From positions 124,001 through 188,000 of the forward strand of contig CAWJLS010000010.1 in the NCBI GenBank assembly GCA_963843755.1: 64,000 nt of DNA. The letters run 5' to 3'. A program made the translations under genes and the position numbers. Below are positions 11,007 to 19,806 of this stretch, one piece after another (position 1 is the first letter of the stretch; every line of letters starts with the position of its first letter). The DNA comes from CAWJLS01 sp963843755. Its GTDB lineage: Bacteria; Acidobacteriota; Thermoanaerobaculia; Multivoradales; DATKCC01. The notes beneath the pieces were generated by a model. It was not told the origin of the DNA, made no database searches, and was given only the letters and a program-made list of their open reading frames with translations.

Positions 11007-12563
11007 TCAGGGCGCCAGAGGCCGCGCCGGTGCCCGATCGACGGCGTACAGAACGTACCTGGGGTTCCTGTAGACCTCGCGCAACAAAGTACAGTGAGGC
11101 TGCAGGCGGTCGCTCCTGACGACGACATGGGTGAGTTCAGCACGACCGCGCAGGTGCCCGATCACCTTGCATTGGTAGTCGAAGCGGTAGGCGCGGCGCG
11201 CCAGTCTGATTCGACGGCGCCATTCGAGAACTTCCGAGTCCTTGAGCGGGTGCGACTTCCAGTCGACGAACGTCGGCGCACCGGACCGCAGCCGGAACTC
11301 CTTCAGTCCGAGCGGAACCAGGTACTGGTCTCCCGCTCTCATGTGGCGGCGAACGTACCCGGTCAGGGCAGCGAGCTCTCCCGTCTCACGGTGAGCGAAC
11401 CGGCGCTCGGTGATGGTGACTCCGTAGAGCGTCGGCGGGAGGAGACTGAGGATGCAGAGGGTAGCGATCAACGCCCGCAGCGTCTTCGAATCCCTCGGCC
11501 ACCGGGCGAACGCCCATCGCGCCAGTGACTGCACGACGATGACAAAGGAGACGGGGACCAGGAGGACACTCGTGCGCCACGGGAAGAGCAGCGCCAGGGT
11601 GTCACTGCCCAGCGCCAACTGAAGAGCGGTGAGCAGTGTGGCGATCGCGGCCGGAATCAACAGCAACAAGCCGTTTCTGGCGTGTGCTCGCATCGCGATG
11701 ACGATGGCCGTGCCGACGAGGCTCAGCTGGAGAACGCTGTTGACGCCGAGCGTCGAGAGGAGCTGAGTGTGATGGGGTATCCGTACCCGCGCCAGGTAGC
11801 GCGTCGCCTCCAACCATGTCTGCTCCGACGTCGGTGCGAAGTGGATCGCGCCGTAGGCCACGACCGGCAACACGAGTGCGAGAGCGACTCCGCCGATGAT
11901 CAGCGGTTCCCTGGGTCGGCGCCGCTCGAGAAACGCGATCGTCATGAACGCGGTGACGAGGCTGGCGCCCGCGATCGCGTACGTGGGGTGAAAGGCGACC
12001 GCCACCGCGACGGCGACCGCCGCGGCGTTTCGGCGGCCCGCGAGAAACAGCCAGACTGCGAAGGCCAGCAAGGCGCCGAAGCTCGACGGCTGAAAGACCG
12101 AGCCGGGGGTACTCTGCTGGGCGAGTCCGGAACCCGCCACCACCGCTGGAGAGAATCCGAGGAGTGCGTGGCCCTTGGAGGCGAGAACCGATGTCGACCA
12201 GATGAAGGCGGTCGCTGTGGCCAGCGACTCCGTGGAGGTCGTGGATGTGCGCGTGAAATGGCTGGAGATCCCCAACAGGCCGACAAGGAACGTCGCCTGC
12301 AGGATGGCGAGGTAGAGGTGAAAGAACCCGTCGCCGAGCCAGCGATGAGTGTGGGCGACGAGTGAGGAGAAGAGTGGAAAGGGGTCGGTCGTCCGAGCGA
12401 AAAAGTCGTTTCCGAGCAAGAAGTACCCGGCCCGGGCCAGACCGTGCGGGAAGTACGTGTTCTGGTTCCCGGTGAACAGGGGTCCGGTTGCGGTCGATCC
12501 GACGTAGGCGCAGATCAGAAGGAGAACGACGAAGGCCGCCGACCAGGATTGGAATCGGGACAT
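11007..12563 (-). CDS. Polytopic membrane protein, DUF6798/GT-C-like
   Basis: A 518-residue protein with an N-terminal membrane anchor and roughly ten further hydrophobic segments up to ~390, then a soluble C-terminal domain. The first loop contains NQNTYFPHGLARAGYFLLGNDFF and the tail has APTFVDWKSHPLKDSEVLEW. Both recall uncharacterised membrane proteins (DUF6798 type) found near polysaccharide and glycosyltransferase genes; that comparison is from memory. The layout resembles GT-C glycosyltransferases, which use polyprenyl-linked donors, but no catalytic motif is secure. It is the last gene of the leftward island operon, 9 bases after the sulfotransferase gene. Confidence 0.7.
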   Translation of the reverse strand: MSRFQSWSAAFVVLLLICAYVGSTATGPLFTGNQNTYFPHGLARAGYFLLGNDFFARTTDPFPLFSSLVAHTHRWLGDGFFHLYLAILQATFLVGLLGISSHFTRTSTTSTESLATATAFIWSTSVLASKGHALLGFSPAVVAGSGLAQQSTPGSVFQPSSFGALLAFAVWLFLAGRRNAAAVAVAVAVAFHPTYAIAGASLVTAFMTIAFLERRRPREPLIIGGVALALVLPVVAYGAIHFAPTSEQTWLEATRYLARVRIPHHTQLLSTLGVNSVLQLSLVGTAIVIAMRAHARNGLLLLIPAAIATLLTALQLALGSDTLALLFPWRTSVLLVPVSFVIVVQSLARWAFARWPRDSKTLRALIATLCILSLLPPTLYGVTITERRFAHRETGELAALTGYVRRHMRAGDQYLVPLGLKEFRLRSGAPTFVDWKSHPLKDSEVLEWRRRIRLARRAYRFDYQCKVIGHLRGRAELTHVVVRSDRLQPHCTLLREVYRNPRYVLYAVDRAPARPLAP

Positions 12564-12572
12564 GCCGGGAGC

Positions 12573-13388
12573 TCAGAGCCGCGGCGGAGCGTAGCCGAAC
12601 CGCTCCACCAGGAACCGCTCCCGGCGACCCACGAGATCGACCGAGGCTTCGTCGTAGAGCTCCTCCAGGGGGGCCGGTCTCGGCGAGGTGTTGGTGCGCG
12701 TGGCGGTTCGGATCACGCCGCGCTCCGCGCCGCCGAGGGGCCGGAGCTCCTCGAGCGCCGTGATCAGATCGTCCTCCAGTCTCTCCTGACGAAGGAACCG
12801 GTCGACGTACAGGTTCTCGCGCTCGAACCGGACGATCTCGCTCAGGCTCGCGACAGCACGGTCCTCCCACAACCGGGTTCGGTTCCTGGCGCAGAGCGCG
12901 AGGTAGCGATAGGTCATGAAACCGCTGAAACGGCTCAACGGCGAGAGCGAGTACCCCTCGCCGAGATCCTGGGCCAGCGCGGGGTCGAACATCCTGGCGA
13001 GCCAGGTGCGGAAGGCCGTGGCGGGCTCGACCGGATCGTAGGTGCGCCGCCACGCTCGGGCACTCTCGGCCCCGGCCGAGAAGGCGGCTCGCCGCTCGTC
13101 GGCAGAGGCTCCCGGCGGCAGCCTCAGCATCCGGATGAGCGGCGGCCTGCTGACGAGACGTCGCCACAAGGTCCCTCCACCCTGGGCTCCGAAGCTCCAG
13201 AGGGAGACGTACCACTGCCAGGGGTTGCGGATCGAGCACAGCACCACACGGCCTTGGCAGAGCTCGGCAGGCGCCGGTTGATGTTTCGGCCCCCGCGTCC
13301 CGCCCCCCAGCTCCCCGAGCAGCTTCGCGACGTGGGTGCTCCCGGTCTTCGGGAGCTGCAGGTAGATCAGGTCATCCGCGACGAACAC
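12573..13388 (-). CDS. Sulfotransferase
   Basis: A 271-residue cytosolic-type sulfotransferase that would move sulfate from PAPS to an acceptor, probably a glycan given the neighbours. The 5'-phosphosulfate loop is LPKTGSTHV near residue 12. The 3'-phosphate motif is SIRNPWQWYVSLW near 52-64. The C-terminal part contains the usual helix-rich lid. The start ATG lies inside the end of the preceding gene (17-base overlap), so the two are coupled. The acceptor cannot be read from sequence. Confidence 0.82.
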   Translation of the reverse strand: MFVADDLIYLQLPKTGSTHVAKLLGELGGGTRGPKHQPAPAELCQGRVVLCSIRNPWQWYVSLWSFGAQGGGTLWRRLVSRPPLIRMLRLPPGASADERRAAFSAGAESARAWRRTYDPVEPATAFRTWLARMFDPALAQDLGEGYSLSPLSRFSGFMTYRYLALCARNRTRLWEDRAVASLSEIVRFERENLYVDRFLRQERLEDDLITALEELRPLGGAERGVIRTATRTNTSPRPAPLEELYDEASVDLVGRRERFLVERFGYAPPRL

Positions 13389-15807
13389 GGGATTTCTCCG
13401 GCTGAGCTCTCTGCTGGCTCGGCACCTCCGGTCCGGGCGGCTGGCCCGGGATCCATGCTTCCAGCCGGTCCAGCAGATCCCGGGCGACCTCCTCCGCCTC
13501 GGGGCGCGGTCCCCGCAGGCGCATCGCGTCCGACGCCATGGCCGTCGTCCGCTTCAGCGTGGCGGAGGGCAGCTCCTTGGCCCGGACCGCGTTGTCCATC
13601 AGGGAGAGGTACGCGTCTCCCACGGACACCTCGGCGGGGTCCCAGACCGAGCCGGGAACGTACGCGGTGTCCACGACGAGGGCGACCTCGGCCGGCCGAT
13701 AGCGCTGCTGCCCACCCAGAGTCTCGATCGGGACTCTGGTGACCAGCCCGTTGCCGTTGCGGACGTGCAGCGCCTTGGGGTAGGGCCAGACCCGGCCCCG
13801 TTCGTCGACGACCGCGTACTCGTCCGACAGGTAGCGAGCGCCCGCCCGCACCAGGGCCCGCACCAGGGTGCTCTTGCCGCTCCGGCTCCGGCCGGGGAGG
13901 ACGATGGCCAGGTCCCCGACAGCGACCACGCCCGCGTGGACGAAGAGAGCCTCCTCGGCTCGGCGGGCGACCGCGAAGTGGAGCCTGGACTCCAGCTCGT
14001 CGGCGAGGGCGGTGAGCGTCGGGGTCCTCACGACGGTTCCCATGCCCTCGCGACGGAGCCGATATCCCGAGCGACGCTGTCGCTCGACGCGAAACCGTGC
14101 GGTGGGTGCGGCCACGGCCTGGATCGCCGCGCCGGCCGGCAGAGACGCCGCGATCCGGCGCCGCCAGCGCGCATCCTCGAGCTGGAGCCCGATGGCGGTG
14201 CCGAAGTGGACGAAGCTCAGATCGTTCGGTGGCGCCGCCTCGTCTTTGCGCAGTAGTCGCACCAGTCTGCCGGCCGCCGCCCGGGCCGGTCCTCGCCGAA
14301 CCCGAACACACCGCGCCCCCGCGACGGCCGTCCGCAGACGCTTCAGGGCGCTCGCCCGCTCGCCGACAGCGATGTCGCAAAGCCCAAGCAACGCCAGGAG
14401 AGCCGCCCCCTCGGTGATCGGGTCCAGCCGCCACCTCGCCCCGGGCTGGTAGGTCACGAAGGCGACGAGGTCGATGGGCCGTCGTCCGCCGCTGAAGGAG
14501 CTGCCCACGGCCTCCGGCAGAACCTCGGCGCCGTCGAGCTGCAGCGGCGCGGCATGCCCGACGGCTCGTCCCGCGTCGTCCAGCGACACCGTTTTCGCGC
14601 AGTGGAGTGCGGCGCCGGCACGGAGCAGCTCGAGCTGGAGCGCCGGCACGCTCCCTTCGTCGCCCCCCAGGAGGAGCAGCGCCCGGTCGCCGAACGTGAC
14701 GACCCCGCCCGGCAACCGGGTCGTCCCAGCGGGCTCGCTCAGGCCTTCCTGGACCCAGGAGGCGAAAGGATCGCCCAGCACCGGCAGCCCGTCGCGCAGT
14801 CCGCGCTCCTCGGCCGTGGCCCGCTCGGCGAGAACCGATGCCGGAAGGCGGCCGGTGCGAAAGCGGACGGTCCCCTTGCTCACCTTGACTGGCAGGGTCC
14901 GGCCCAGCGCGCGCAGTGGTCCACGGAGGAGGTCGCTGTCGCGACGGCGGCGGTTCGACTGGACGAGCTCTCTCCACGCCACCACCTCGGGGCTCGCGAG
15001 GTTCGACAGGTCTTCGGGCGGTGGATCGAGGTACCGGTTCAACTTCGCGCCGAGCTCCTCCTCGAGCTGGCAGTGCCCGAAGAGCAGTTGGTTGTAGCGG
15101 AAGTCGGGCGTGGACACCGAGGTACCCTCCGGCCGTCGCTTGCGATAGAAGTGCCCTACTCTCGCGCGGGTGGCGCAACGGACCCGGAGCCCGCTCATCC
15201 AGGCCCGGTACGAGAGGTCCTGCTCGACCATGCCCCACACCCGGTAGTGGGGCGAGAAGCCTCCGAGCTGCTCGTACGTCGCGCGTTCGAGCCCGTAGCA
15301 GGCGCCGAGCACCATCGGCACGTCGACGACCCGGTCCCGCGGCTGGACCGTTCGCCAGTTGTAGGCCCACCACACGTGGTGCACGCCGCCCCGCCAGAAC
15401 AGGTCGACGCCGAAGTAGAGGCTTCGGGTCAGGTTGTAGGTCCAGGCGCCCGGGCAGACGAGGGTCCGGCTGTCGATCGCGGCGAGGTAGTGCTCCAGCC
15501 AGTCGTCCGCGAACGTCATGTGCGCGTCGAGCGTCACCAGGACCCGTCCCGACGCCTGTGCGCAGCCGAGCCCGAGGCTGCGCATGGTGCCGAACGGACG
15601 CCGGGTCCGCAGGAGCGTCAGCCGTTCGTGGGGAACGAGCTCGACCGGGACGTCGCTGGCATCGTCCACGACGACGATCTCGTACGGAACCGTCCGCGCG
15701 GTTTCGTGGAGTCCGGTGACCGTCCGCGCGAGCAGCTCCGGCGGCTCGTTGCGGCTGGCGATCACGAACGAGACCTCCAGCTCCCTCCCCTTGCCAACCT
15801 CACTCAT
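13372..15807 (-). CDS. Fusion of GalNAcT-like glycosyltransferase (GT2) and HprK-related kinase
   Basis: An 811-residue two-part protein. Residues ~7-270 are a GT-A glycosyltransferase: SFVIASRNEP at the start, VVVDDASD, a DAH metal-binding motif in VTLDAHMTF, and the acceptor-loop segment VWGMVEQDLSYRAW. This resembles polypeptide GalNAc-transferases. Residues ~300-600 are of unclear fold and include FVTYQPGARWRLDPIT. Residues ~631-790 are an HPr-kinase-like P-loop domain with Walker A GRSRSGKST (639-647) and a DEYAVV strand. HprK-related kinases of the HPr-rel-A type are known beside PqqD-like and nucleotidyltransferase genes, as here. What the kinase phosphorylates is unknown. The start ATGA sits at the end of another open frame (see rejected items). 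Confidence 0.82.
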   Translation of the reverse strand: MSEVGKGRELEVSFVIASRNEPPELLARTVTGLHETARTVPYEIVVVDDASDVPVELVPHERLTLLRTRRPFGTMRSLGLGCAQASGRVLVTLDAHMTFADDWLEHYLAAIDSRTLVCPGAWTYNLTRSLYFGVDLFWRGGVHHVWWAYNWRTVQPRDRVVDVPMVLGACYGLERATYEQLGGFSPHYRVWGMVEQDLSYRAWMSGLRVRCATRARVGHFYRKRRPEGTSVSTPDFRYNQLLFGHCQLEEELGAKLNRYLDPPPEDLSNLASPEVVAWRELVQSNRRRRDSDLLRGPLRALGRTLPVKVSKGTVRFRTGRLPASVLAERATAEERGLRDGLPVLGDPFASWVQEGLSEPAGTTRLPGGVVTFGDRALLLLGGDEGSVPALQLELLRAGAALHCAKTVSLDDAGRAVGHAAPLQLDGAEVLPEAVGSSFSGGRRPIDLVAFVTYQPGARWRLDPITEGAALLALLGLCDIAVGERASALKRLRTAVAGARCVRVRRGPARAAAGRLVRLLRKDEAAPPNDLSFVHFGTAIGLQLEDARWRRRIAASLPAGAAIQAVAAPTARFRVERQRRSGYRLRREGMGTVVRTPTLTALADELESRLHFAVARRAEEALFVHAGVVAVGDLAIVLPGRSRSGKSTLVRALVRAGARYLSDEYAVVDERGRVWPYPKALHVRNGNGLVTRVPIETLGGQQRYRPAEVALVVDTAYVPGSVWDPAEVSVGDAYLSLMDNAVRAKELPSATLKRTTAMASDAMRLRGPRPEAEEVARDLLDRLEAWIPGQPPGPEVPSQQRAQPEKSRVRRG

Positions 15808-15898
15808 CGGTCGGGAAGCGTCGCCAGCATCACCGGTATCTCCAGCAGGCTCGGTGGATCGTGGAAGACGGGCACCGCGTCGGCGAGGTGTGTCTCGC

Positions 15899-16432
15899 CT
15901 ATCGGTTGCCGGATTTCCCGCCAGACCCGCCCGAGCGGAGCGCCTCGGGGGGAGGCTGATCGTGCGGAGACAGCGCGAGTGGCACCGCGGTCGAGCCTTT
16001 GGGTGGCGCTTCCGTCGTGGTGGCTGGCCCCATCGTCACACCTGTCGAGGCCGCGTACGCTGGACGGGGCGCCAGGACCGATTGCACGAACGGCAGGAGC
16101 ATGGCCGCCTGCGCTCCCAGTCCGAGACGCTTCGCCACCTCGCGTCGCGTGAGACCGGCTGGGGGGGGCGGGGTCTTCATGGTCACGAGGCCGGCTTCCC
16201 GGAGCTGTTCGAGCGCCATCTCGACGACCGCCTCGTCCTCGGGCAGGCCGCTCTCCTCGTGGACGATTCTTCCGATCTCCGCCACGCTCGTGTTGCCGTC
16301 GGACCGCTCCAGGACGAGAGCCGCCACGCGGCTCAACAGGTGGCCCTGATTGGTGTCGAGGTCGTAGACGACGGTCTCGTCTCCGAGATCCTCGACGAGG
16401 ACTTTTTCCGCTGCAATCCTCTTGGGGTGCAT
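15899..16432 (-). CDS. PqqD-like peptide chaperone with internal Tat-like export segment
   Basis: A 177-residue protein. Residues ~8-90 match the PqqD winged-helix fold: a VLVEDLGDETVVYDLDTNQGHLLSRVAALVL core and a C-terminal helix ending at EQLREAGLV. After a proline run (PPPPAG) comes LTRREVAKRLGLGAQAAMLL and then PAYAAS, which looks like a twin-arginine signal with an AYA-type cleavage site, followed by ~40 Pro/Thr/Gly-rich residues. PqqD domains normally bind precursor peptides for radical-SAM or related enzymes. Here domain and exportable tail share one chain, so the tail may itself be the cargo. No radical-SAM gene lies in the island. Confidence 0.78.
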   Translation of the reverse strand: MHPKRIAAEKVLVEDLGDETVVYDLDTNQGHLLSRVAALVLERSDGNTSVAEIGRIVHEESGLPEDEAVVEMALEQLREAGLVTMKTPPPPAGLTRREVAKRLGLGAQAAMLLPFVQSVLAPRPAYAASTGVTMGPATTTEAPPKGSTAVPLALSPHDQPPPEALRSGGSGGKSGNR

Positions 16433-16529
16433 GCAGCGAGTATATCAACCTCAGCGCGCCAGATCGCCAGATCGCGGAGGGCTCGTTCCGGTAGACTCGT
16501 CGGCCGTTGCGGGGAGATCTGGGACCGAA
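16433..16529. promoter_or_regulatory. Divergent promoter region of the island
   Basis: The 97 bases separate the two island operons. On the minus strand TATACT (16439-16444) ends 6 bases before the PqqD start codon, so that message may be leaderless. A tandem GCCAGATC GCCAGATC repeat lies near 16459-16474. GGGGAG precedes the plus-strand start at 16530 by about 14 bases. No convincing -35 boxes were seen. Confidence 0.35.
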
Positions 16530-18554
16530 ATGGCCGGAACCAAGGAGTCGAGCGCGAACCCGCCGACGGTGACCGTGGTCATCGCCGCTCGCGACGCCGG
16601 TCGGTTCCTCGGACCTGCCATCGAGAGCATCCTCGGCCAGTCGTTCCGGGACCTGGAGTTGCTGGTCGTCGACGACGGCTCCACCGACGGCAGCACGGAG
16701 ATCGCCCGCGACCATCCGGATCCTCGGCTGCGCTTCTTCGCCTGCGAGCACGCCGGGATCTCGGCCGCTCGCAACCACGCCCTCGAGTACGCGCGGGGCC
16801 GCTACGTCGCGTGCATGGACGCCGACGACGTCGCGCACCCCGACCGGCTGGCGCGTCAGGTCGACCGGCTGGAGAGCGAGCCGGCGCTGGGTGTGCTCGG
16901 CGCCTCATTGAAGATCGTCGACGCCGACGGCTGTCCGACGGGGCGCTTCTCGCTGCCTCCCGAGACGAACATCAAGATCCAGTGGATGAGCCTGTTCCAC
17001 TGCCCGATCGCCCACTCCACCTCGGTGATCCGGCGCTCCGTGCTCGATCGCCTCGGCCTGTCCTACGACGAGACTCTCCGGGTGGCCGTCGACTACGACC
17101 TCTGGAGCCGCCTGCTGCCCCACACCCGGGCGGCGAACCTGCCGGAACCGTTGGTGAGCTACCGGCGCCACGACGCGCAGACCTCGGTCAATCTGGTCTC
17201 GGAGCGCGTACGCAACCACGAGGCGATCGTGCAGCGCTCGTTCGAGGCTCTATGGCCGGGGCACGGCCTCTCGGAGCAGGAGATCGTCTGGATGCGCCGG
17301 CTCCTGTTCAACGGCGAGAGCCCGCGACGCCATCCGGTTACCTGGACCGTCTGTCGCCTGCGGGGGGCTCGGCTTGCCCTGGCCTATCTCGAGCTGTTCG
17401 ACCGCTTCTCGGCGCGTCACGCCGGCGACCCGGACCTCCCGTGGCTCCGCCGGCGGTACTTGCACGGCCTCGGATGTCGCATCCTCTCCTGGCCGCGGCC
17501 CGTCGACTGGCGGCCGCTCTACCTCCGGCTCGCCCGGTCCGCTCCCGGGCTGACGAGCCGACTGATTCGCCATGCCCGAGCCGGCGGCCAGGAGGAGGAG
17601 CCTTCGAGCCCGAAGCCCGTCCGGGTCCCACCGCCGCGGGTTCGTTTTGATCTCTATACCGGCCAACAGAGCACGATCTTCCTGTGCGGGGCGGCCCGGA
17701 GCGGCACCACGTGGCTGGCGGAGACCCTGAACCACGATCACCGGTACCGCATGCTCTTCGAGCCGTTCCTTCCCGAGGTGACGCGGGCCGTCCCCTGTCG
17801 CTACCCGTACGTGGCGCCCGACGAGACCGACCCCGAGCTCGTCCGCGGCGCCCGCGCCGTCCTGACGGGGAGAGCCCGGGCGCGGATGATGGACCGCACC
17901 AACCCCCGCGCCTGGGCTCGTCGGCGGATCGTCAAGGAGGTGCGTGCCCACATGATGCTCGCCTTCCTGCATCGCCTGGCGCCGCGCATGCCCGTCGTGC
18001 TGGTCATCCGGAATCCCCTGGCGGTGGCGGCGTCGCGATTGCGCATGGGGATGCAGAACCACTATGAGGATCTGATGGCCCTGCCGCGGCTGCTGGAGGA
18101 CCATCCCCGGGTCCGCGAGCTGGGCCGGGAGGTCGAGGGAGAGGACGACGCGGTCCTGATGGTCTTTCTCTGGTGCGTGCTCCACCACGTCCTGTTTGCC
18201 CAGCGACCCGCCTCCATGAGGATCACCGGTCTCGCCTACGAGCGCGCGTTGATGCGCCCGGAGCCGGAGCTCGGCCGCCTGTTCGCGAGCGTCGGGCGCC
18301 GCCTCGATCCGAGCGCCCTCGAGCACCTCCACCGGCCCTCCTGGTCGAGCGGGCGAACACTGAACCTGCAGCGTCCCGCTCAGCGCCTGCGTCCGCTGCG
18401 TGAGTACCGCGAGCTCCTCGGTCCGGAGGAGATCCGCAGGGGTCGGGACCTGGTGGCTGCCTTCGGCTTCGACGAGTGGTACGACGACGACGGCCTGCCG
18501 TCGGCCGGCTTCCCCTTTCCCGCCGCCCCGGTTGTCCTCTGCGGCTCCCGGTGA
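16530..18554 (+). CDS. Glycosyltransferase family 2 - sulfotransferase fusion
   Basis: A 674-residue bifunctional protein. Residues ~12-240 are a GT2 domain (TVVIAARDAGRFLGPAIESI, VVDDGSTDGS, the DADD metal site, and the DYDLWSRLL acceptor segment). After a ~100-residue helical region and a Pro-rich linker, residues ~385-640 are a sulfotransferase with PAPS loop LCGAARSGTTWLAETLNHD and 3'-phosphate motif VIRNPLAVAASRL. One chain would add a sugar and sulfate the product or a neighbouring residue. ATG 16530 is chosen because the GT2 domain begins 10 residues later. The next gene's GTG overlaps its stop by 4 bases. Confidence 0.85.
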   Translation: MAGTKESSANPPTVTVVIAARDAGRFLGPAIESILGQSFRDLELLVVDDGSTDGSTEIARDHPDPRLRFFACEHAGISAARNHALEYARGRYVACMDADDVAHPDRLARQVDRLESEPALGVLGASLKIVDADGCPTGRFSLPPETNIKIQWMSLFHCPIAHSTSVIRRSVLDRLGLSYDETLRVAVDYDLWSRLLPHTRAANLPEPLVSYRRHDAQTSVNLVSERVRNHEAIVQRSFEALWPGHGLSEQEIVWMRRLLFNGESPRRHPVTWTVCRLRGARLALAYLELFDRFSARHAGDPDLPWLRRRYLHGLGCRILSWPRPVDWRPLYLRLARSAPGLTSRLIRHARAGGQEEEPSSPKPVRVPPPRVRFDLYTGQQSTIFLCGAARSGTTWLAETLNHDHRYRMLFEPFLPEVTRAVPCRYPYVAPDETDPELVRGARAVLTGRARARMMDRTNPRAWARRRIVKEVRAHMMLAFLHRLAPRMPVVLVIRNPLAVAASRLRMGMQNHYEDLMALPRLLEDHPRVRELGREVEGEDDAVLMVFLWCVLHHVLFAQRPASMRITGLAYERALMRPEPELGRLFASVGRRLDPSALEHLHRPSWSSGRTLNLQRPAQRLRPLREYRELLGPEEIRRGRDLVAAFGFDEWYDDDGLPSAGFPFPAAPVVLCGSR

Positions 18555-19801
18555 AAGGATCGGTCGCCGTGGACGCGATCGATCGAGCCCTTCTCGAGTG
18601 CCTGCGGAGCGGGGCCGGCGACTCCTCTCGGATCGATGATCTCGATCTCTCCCCCACGGACTGGGATCAGCTCGTTCGGCGGGCCCGCGCCCACTGCGTC
18701 GTGCCATTGGTCTACCGGCGGCTCAGGAGTGCGCCGGACGGCACCGCGCCGCCCGACGTTCTGAGGTCCCTGCACGGCCGAGCTCGACGGATCGCGCTGA
18801 GGAACGTCCGGCTGTTCGCGGAGCTGCGCGCCGTGGTCACTTCGTTTCGACAGGCGAACATTCCCCTCATGGTGCTCAAGGGCGCCGTCTTGGCGCCTGA
18901 GGTCTACGGCGACGTCTCGCTGCGGGAGATGTCCGATCTCGACCTGCTCGTTCGCAGGAGCGACCTCGCCTCGGGGCTCCGGCACCTGCTCGCTACGGGT
19001 TTTCGCCCGCTAGAGGCCTTGCCCCGAAACGCGCTGGCAGACACTGTCTCCGACAGGTTGACCCGCAGACATCACGTCCCCCGCTTGGTGAAACAAGGGG
19101 TCGTGGTGGAGCTCCACTGGACGCTCCTTACTCCGGCTCGGGTACCCCCCGCTCCGTTGGACGCGCTCTGGGATCGCGCGAATCCGGTGGCCATCGCGGG
19201 GGCTGAAGCACTCGCGCCGAGCCTCGAGGACCTCCTCCTCCATACCTGCGCCCACGCCGCATACAACCACCGGTTCGAGCACGGCCTGAGGCCGTACTGC
19301 GACGTCCGCCAGATCCTGGAGACGCGGAGAAGGGAGGTTCGCTGGGCGCTCCTCATGGATCGCGCCCGGGCCTGGGGATGGGGCCCCGGTGTGCTTCTGG
19401 CCCTCCTGCTGTCCCATCGCCTGATGGCCTCGGCGGTTCCGCGGGAGGTGCTCGACGAGGCCGCGGTTGTCGTTCCCCCGGAGCTCGTCCGCGACGCGGA
19501 GGAGATGGCGCTGTCCGATCCTCGTGAGACCAACCGTCTGCCGCCGAGTCTGGCTGAGTGGCACCATCGGCCGACTCTCCGGAAGGGGCTCGTCGTTCTC
19601 GGGCGCGTTTGGACCTGGCTCCGCCGGCGCCCGGAGACCGTGGATCCCTCTCTCGGGTACTACACGCGACGGGTGTTGGTCCTCCTGCGCCACCGACTAC
19701 CGATCGCTTACAGGCTGCTCAGGGGAGACCCCGCGACGAATCGACTCGCCACGCGCAAGAGCCGGCTCAGCCAGTGGTTGACGACGCCGGGTTCCCCCTG
19801 A
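18551..19801 (+). CDS. Nucleotidyltransferase-fold protein (NTP_transf_5 type)
   Basis: A 416-residue protein beginning at GTG 18551, overlapping the preceding stop. The diagnostic segment IPLMVLKGAVLAPEVYGDVSLREMSDLDLLV carries the KG and D-x-D elements of the NTP_transf_5 group, uncharacterised nucleotidyltransferases. A later LEDLLLHTCAHAAYNH region is typical of the same group. Members are commonly found beside PqqD and HprK-like genes, as here, but no substrate is established to my knowledge. It ends just before the right-hand repeat. Confidence 0.82.
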   Translation: MKGSVAVDAIDRALLECLRSGAGDSSRIDDLDLSPTDWDQLVRRARAHCVVPLVYRRLRSAPDGTAPPDVLRSLHGRARRIALRNVRLFAELRAVVTSFRQANIPLMVLKGAVLAPEVYGDVSLREMSDLDLLVRRSDLASGLRHLLATGFRPLEALPRNALADTVSDRLTRRHHVPRLVKQGVVVELHWTLLTPARVPPAPLDALWDRANPVAIAGAEALAPSLEDLLLHTCAHAAYNHRFEHGLRPYCDVRQILETRRREVRWALLMDRARAWGWGPGVLLALLLSHRLMASAVPREVLDEAAVVVPPELVRDAEEMALSDPRETNRLPPSLAEWHHRPTLRKGLVVLGRVWTWLRRRPETVDPSLGYYTRRVLVLLRHRLPIAYRLLRGDPATNRLATRKSRLSQWLTTPGSP

Positions 19802-19806
19802 GGTGG

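Larger units (their letters stand above)
10865..19806. mobile_element. Repeat-bounded genomic island (PqqD/HprK-like/sulfotransferase cluster)
   Basis: About 8.9 kb lying exactly between the two 36-bp repeats, one of which is a stranded start of the GH57 gene. It carries two divergent operons: 16432 down to 11007, and 16530 up to 19801. No transposase or integrase is visible, so how it arrived is not shown. The 36-bp repeat is much longer than usual transposon target duplications, which points to site-specific or homology-based exchange. The 143 bases between 10864 and 11007 hold only the GH57 ribosome-binding site. Confidence 0.65.

Noticed and set aside
15804..16000. Possible small gene ending in HLADAVPVFHDPPSLLEIPV and on, with an ATGA overlap into the 15807 gene
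   Set aside because: The tail looks protein-like and the overlap is suggestive, but no start codon with a ribosome site could be placed. It overlaps the PqqD gene's 3' end. It could also be a frame-shifted PqqD tail.
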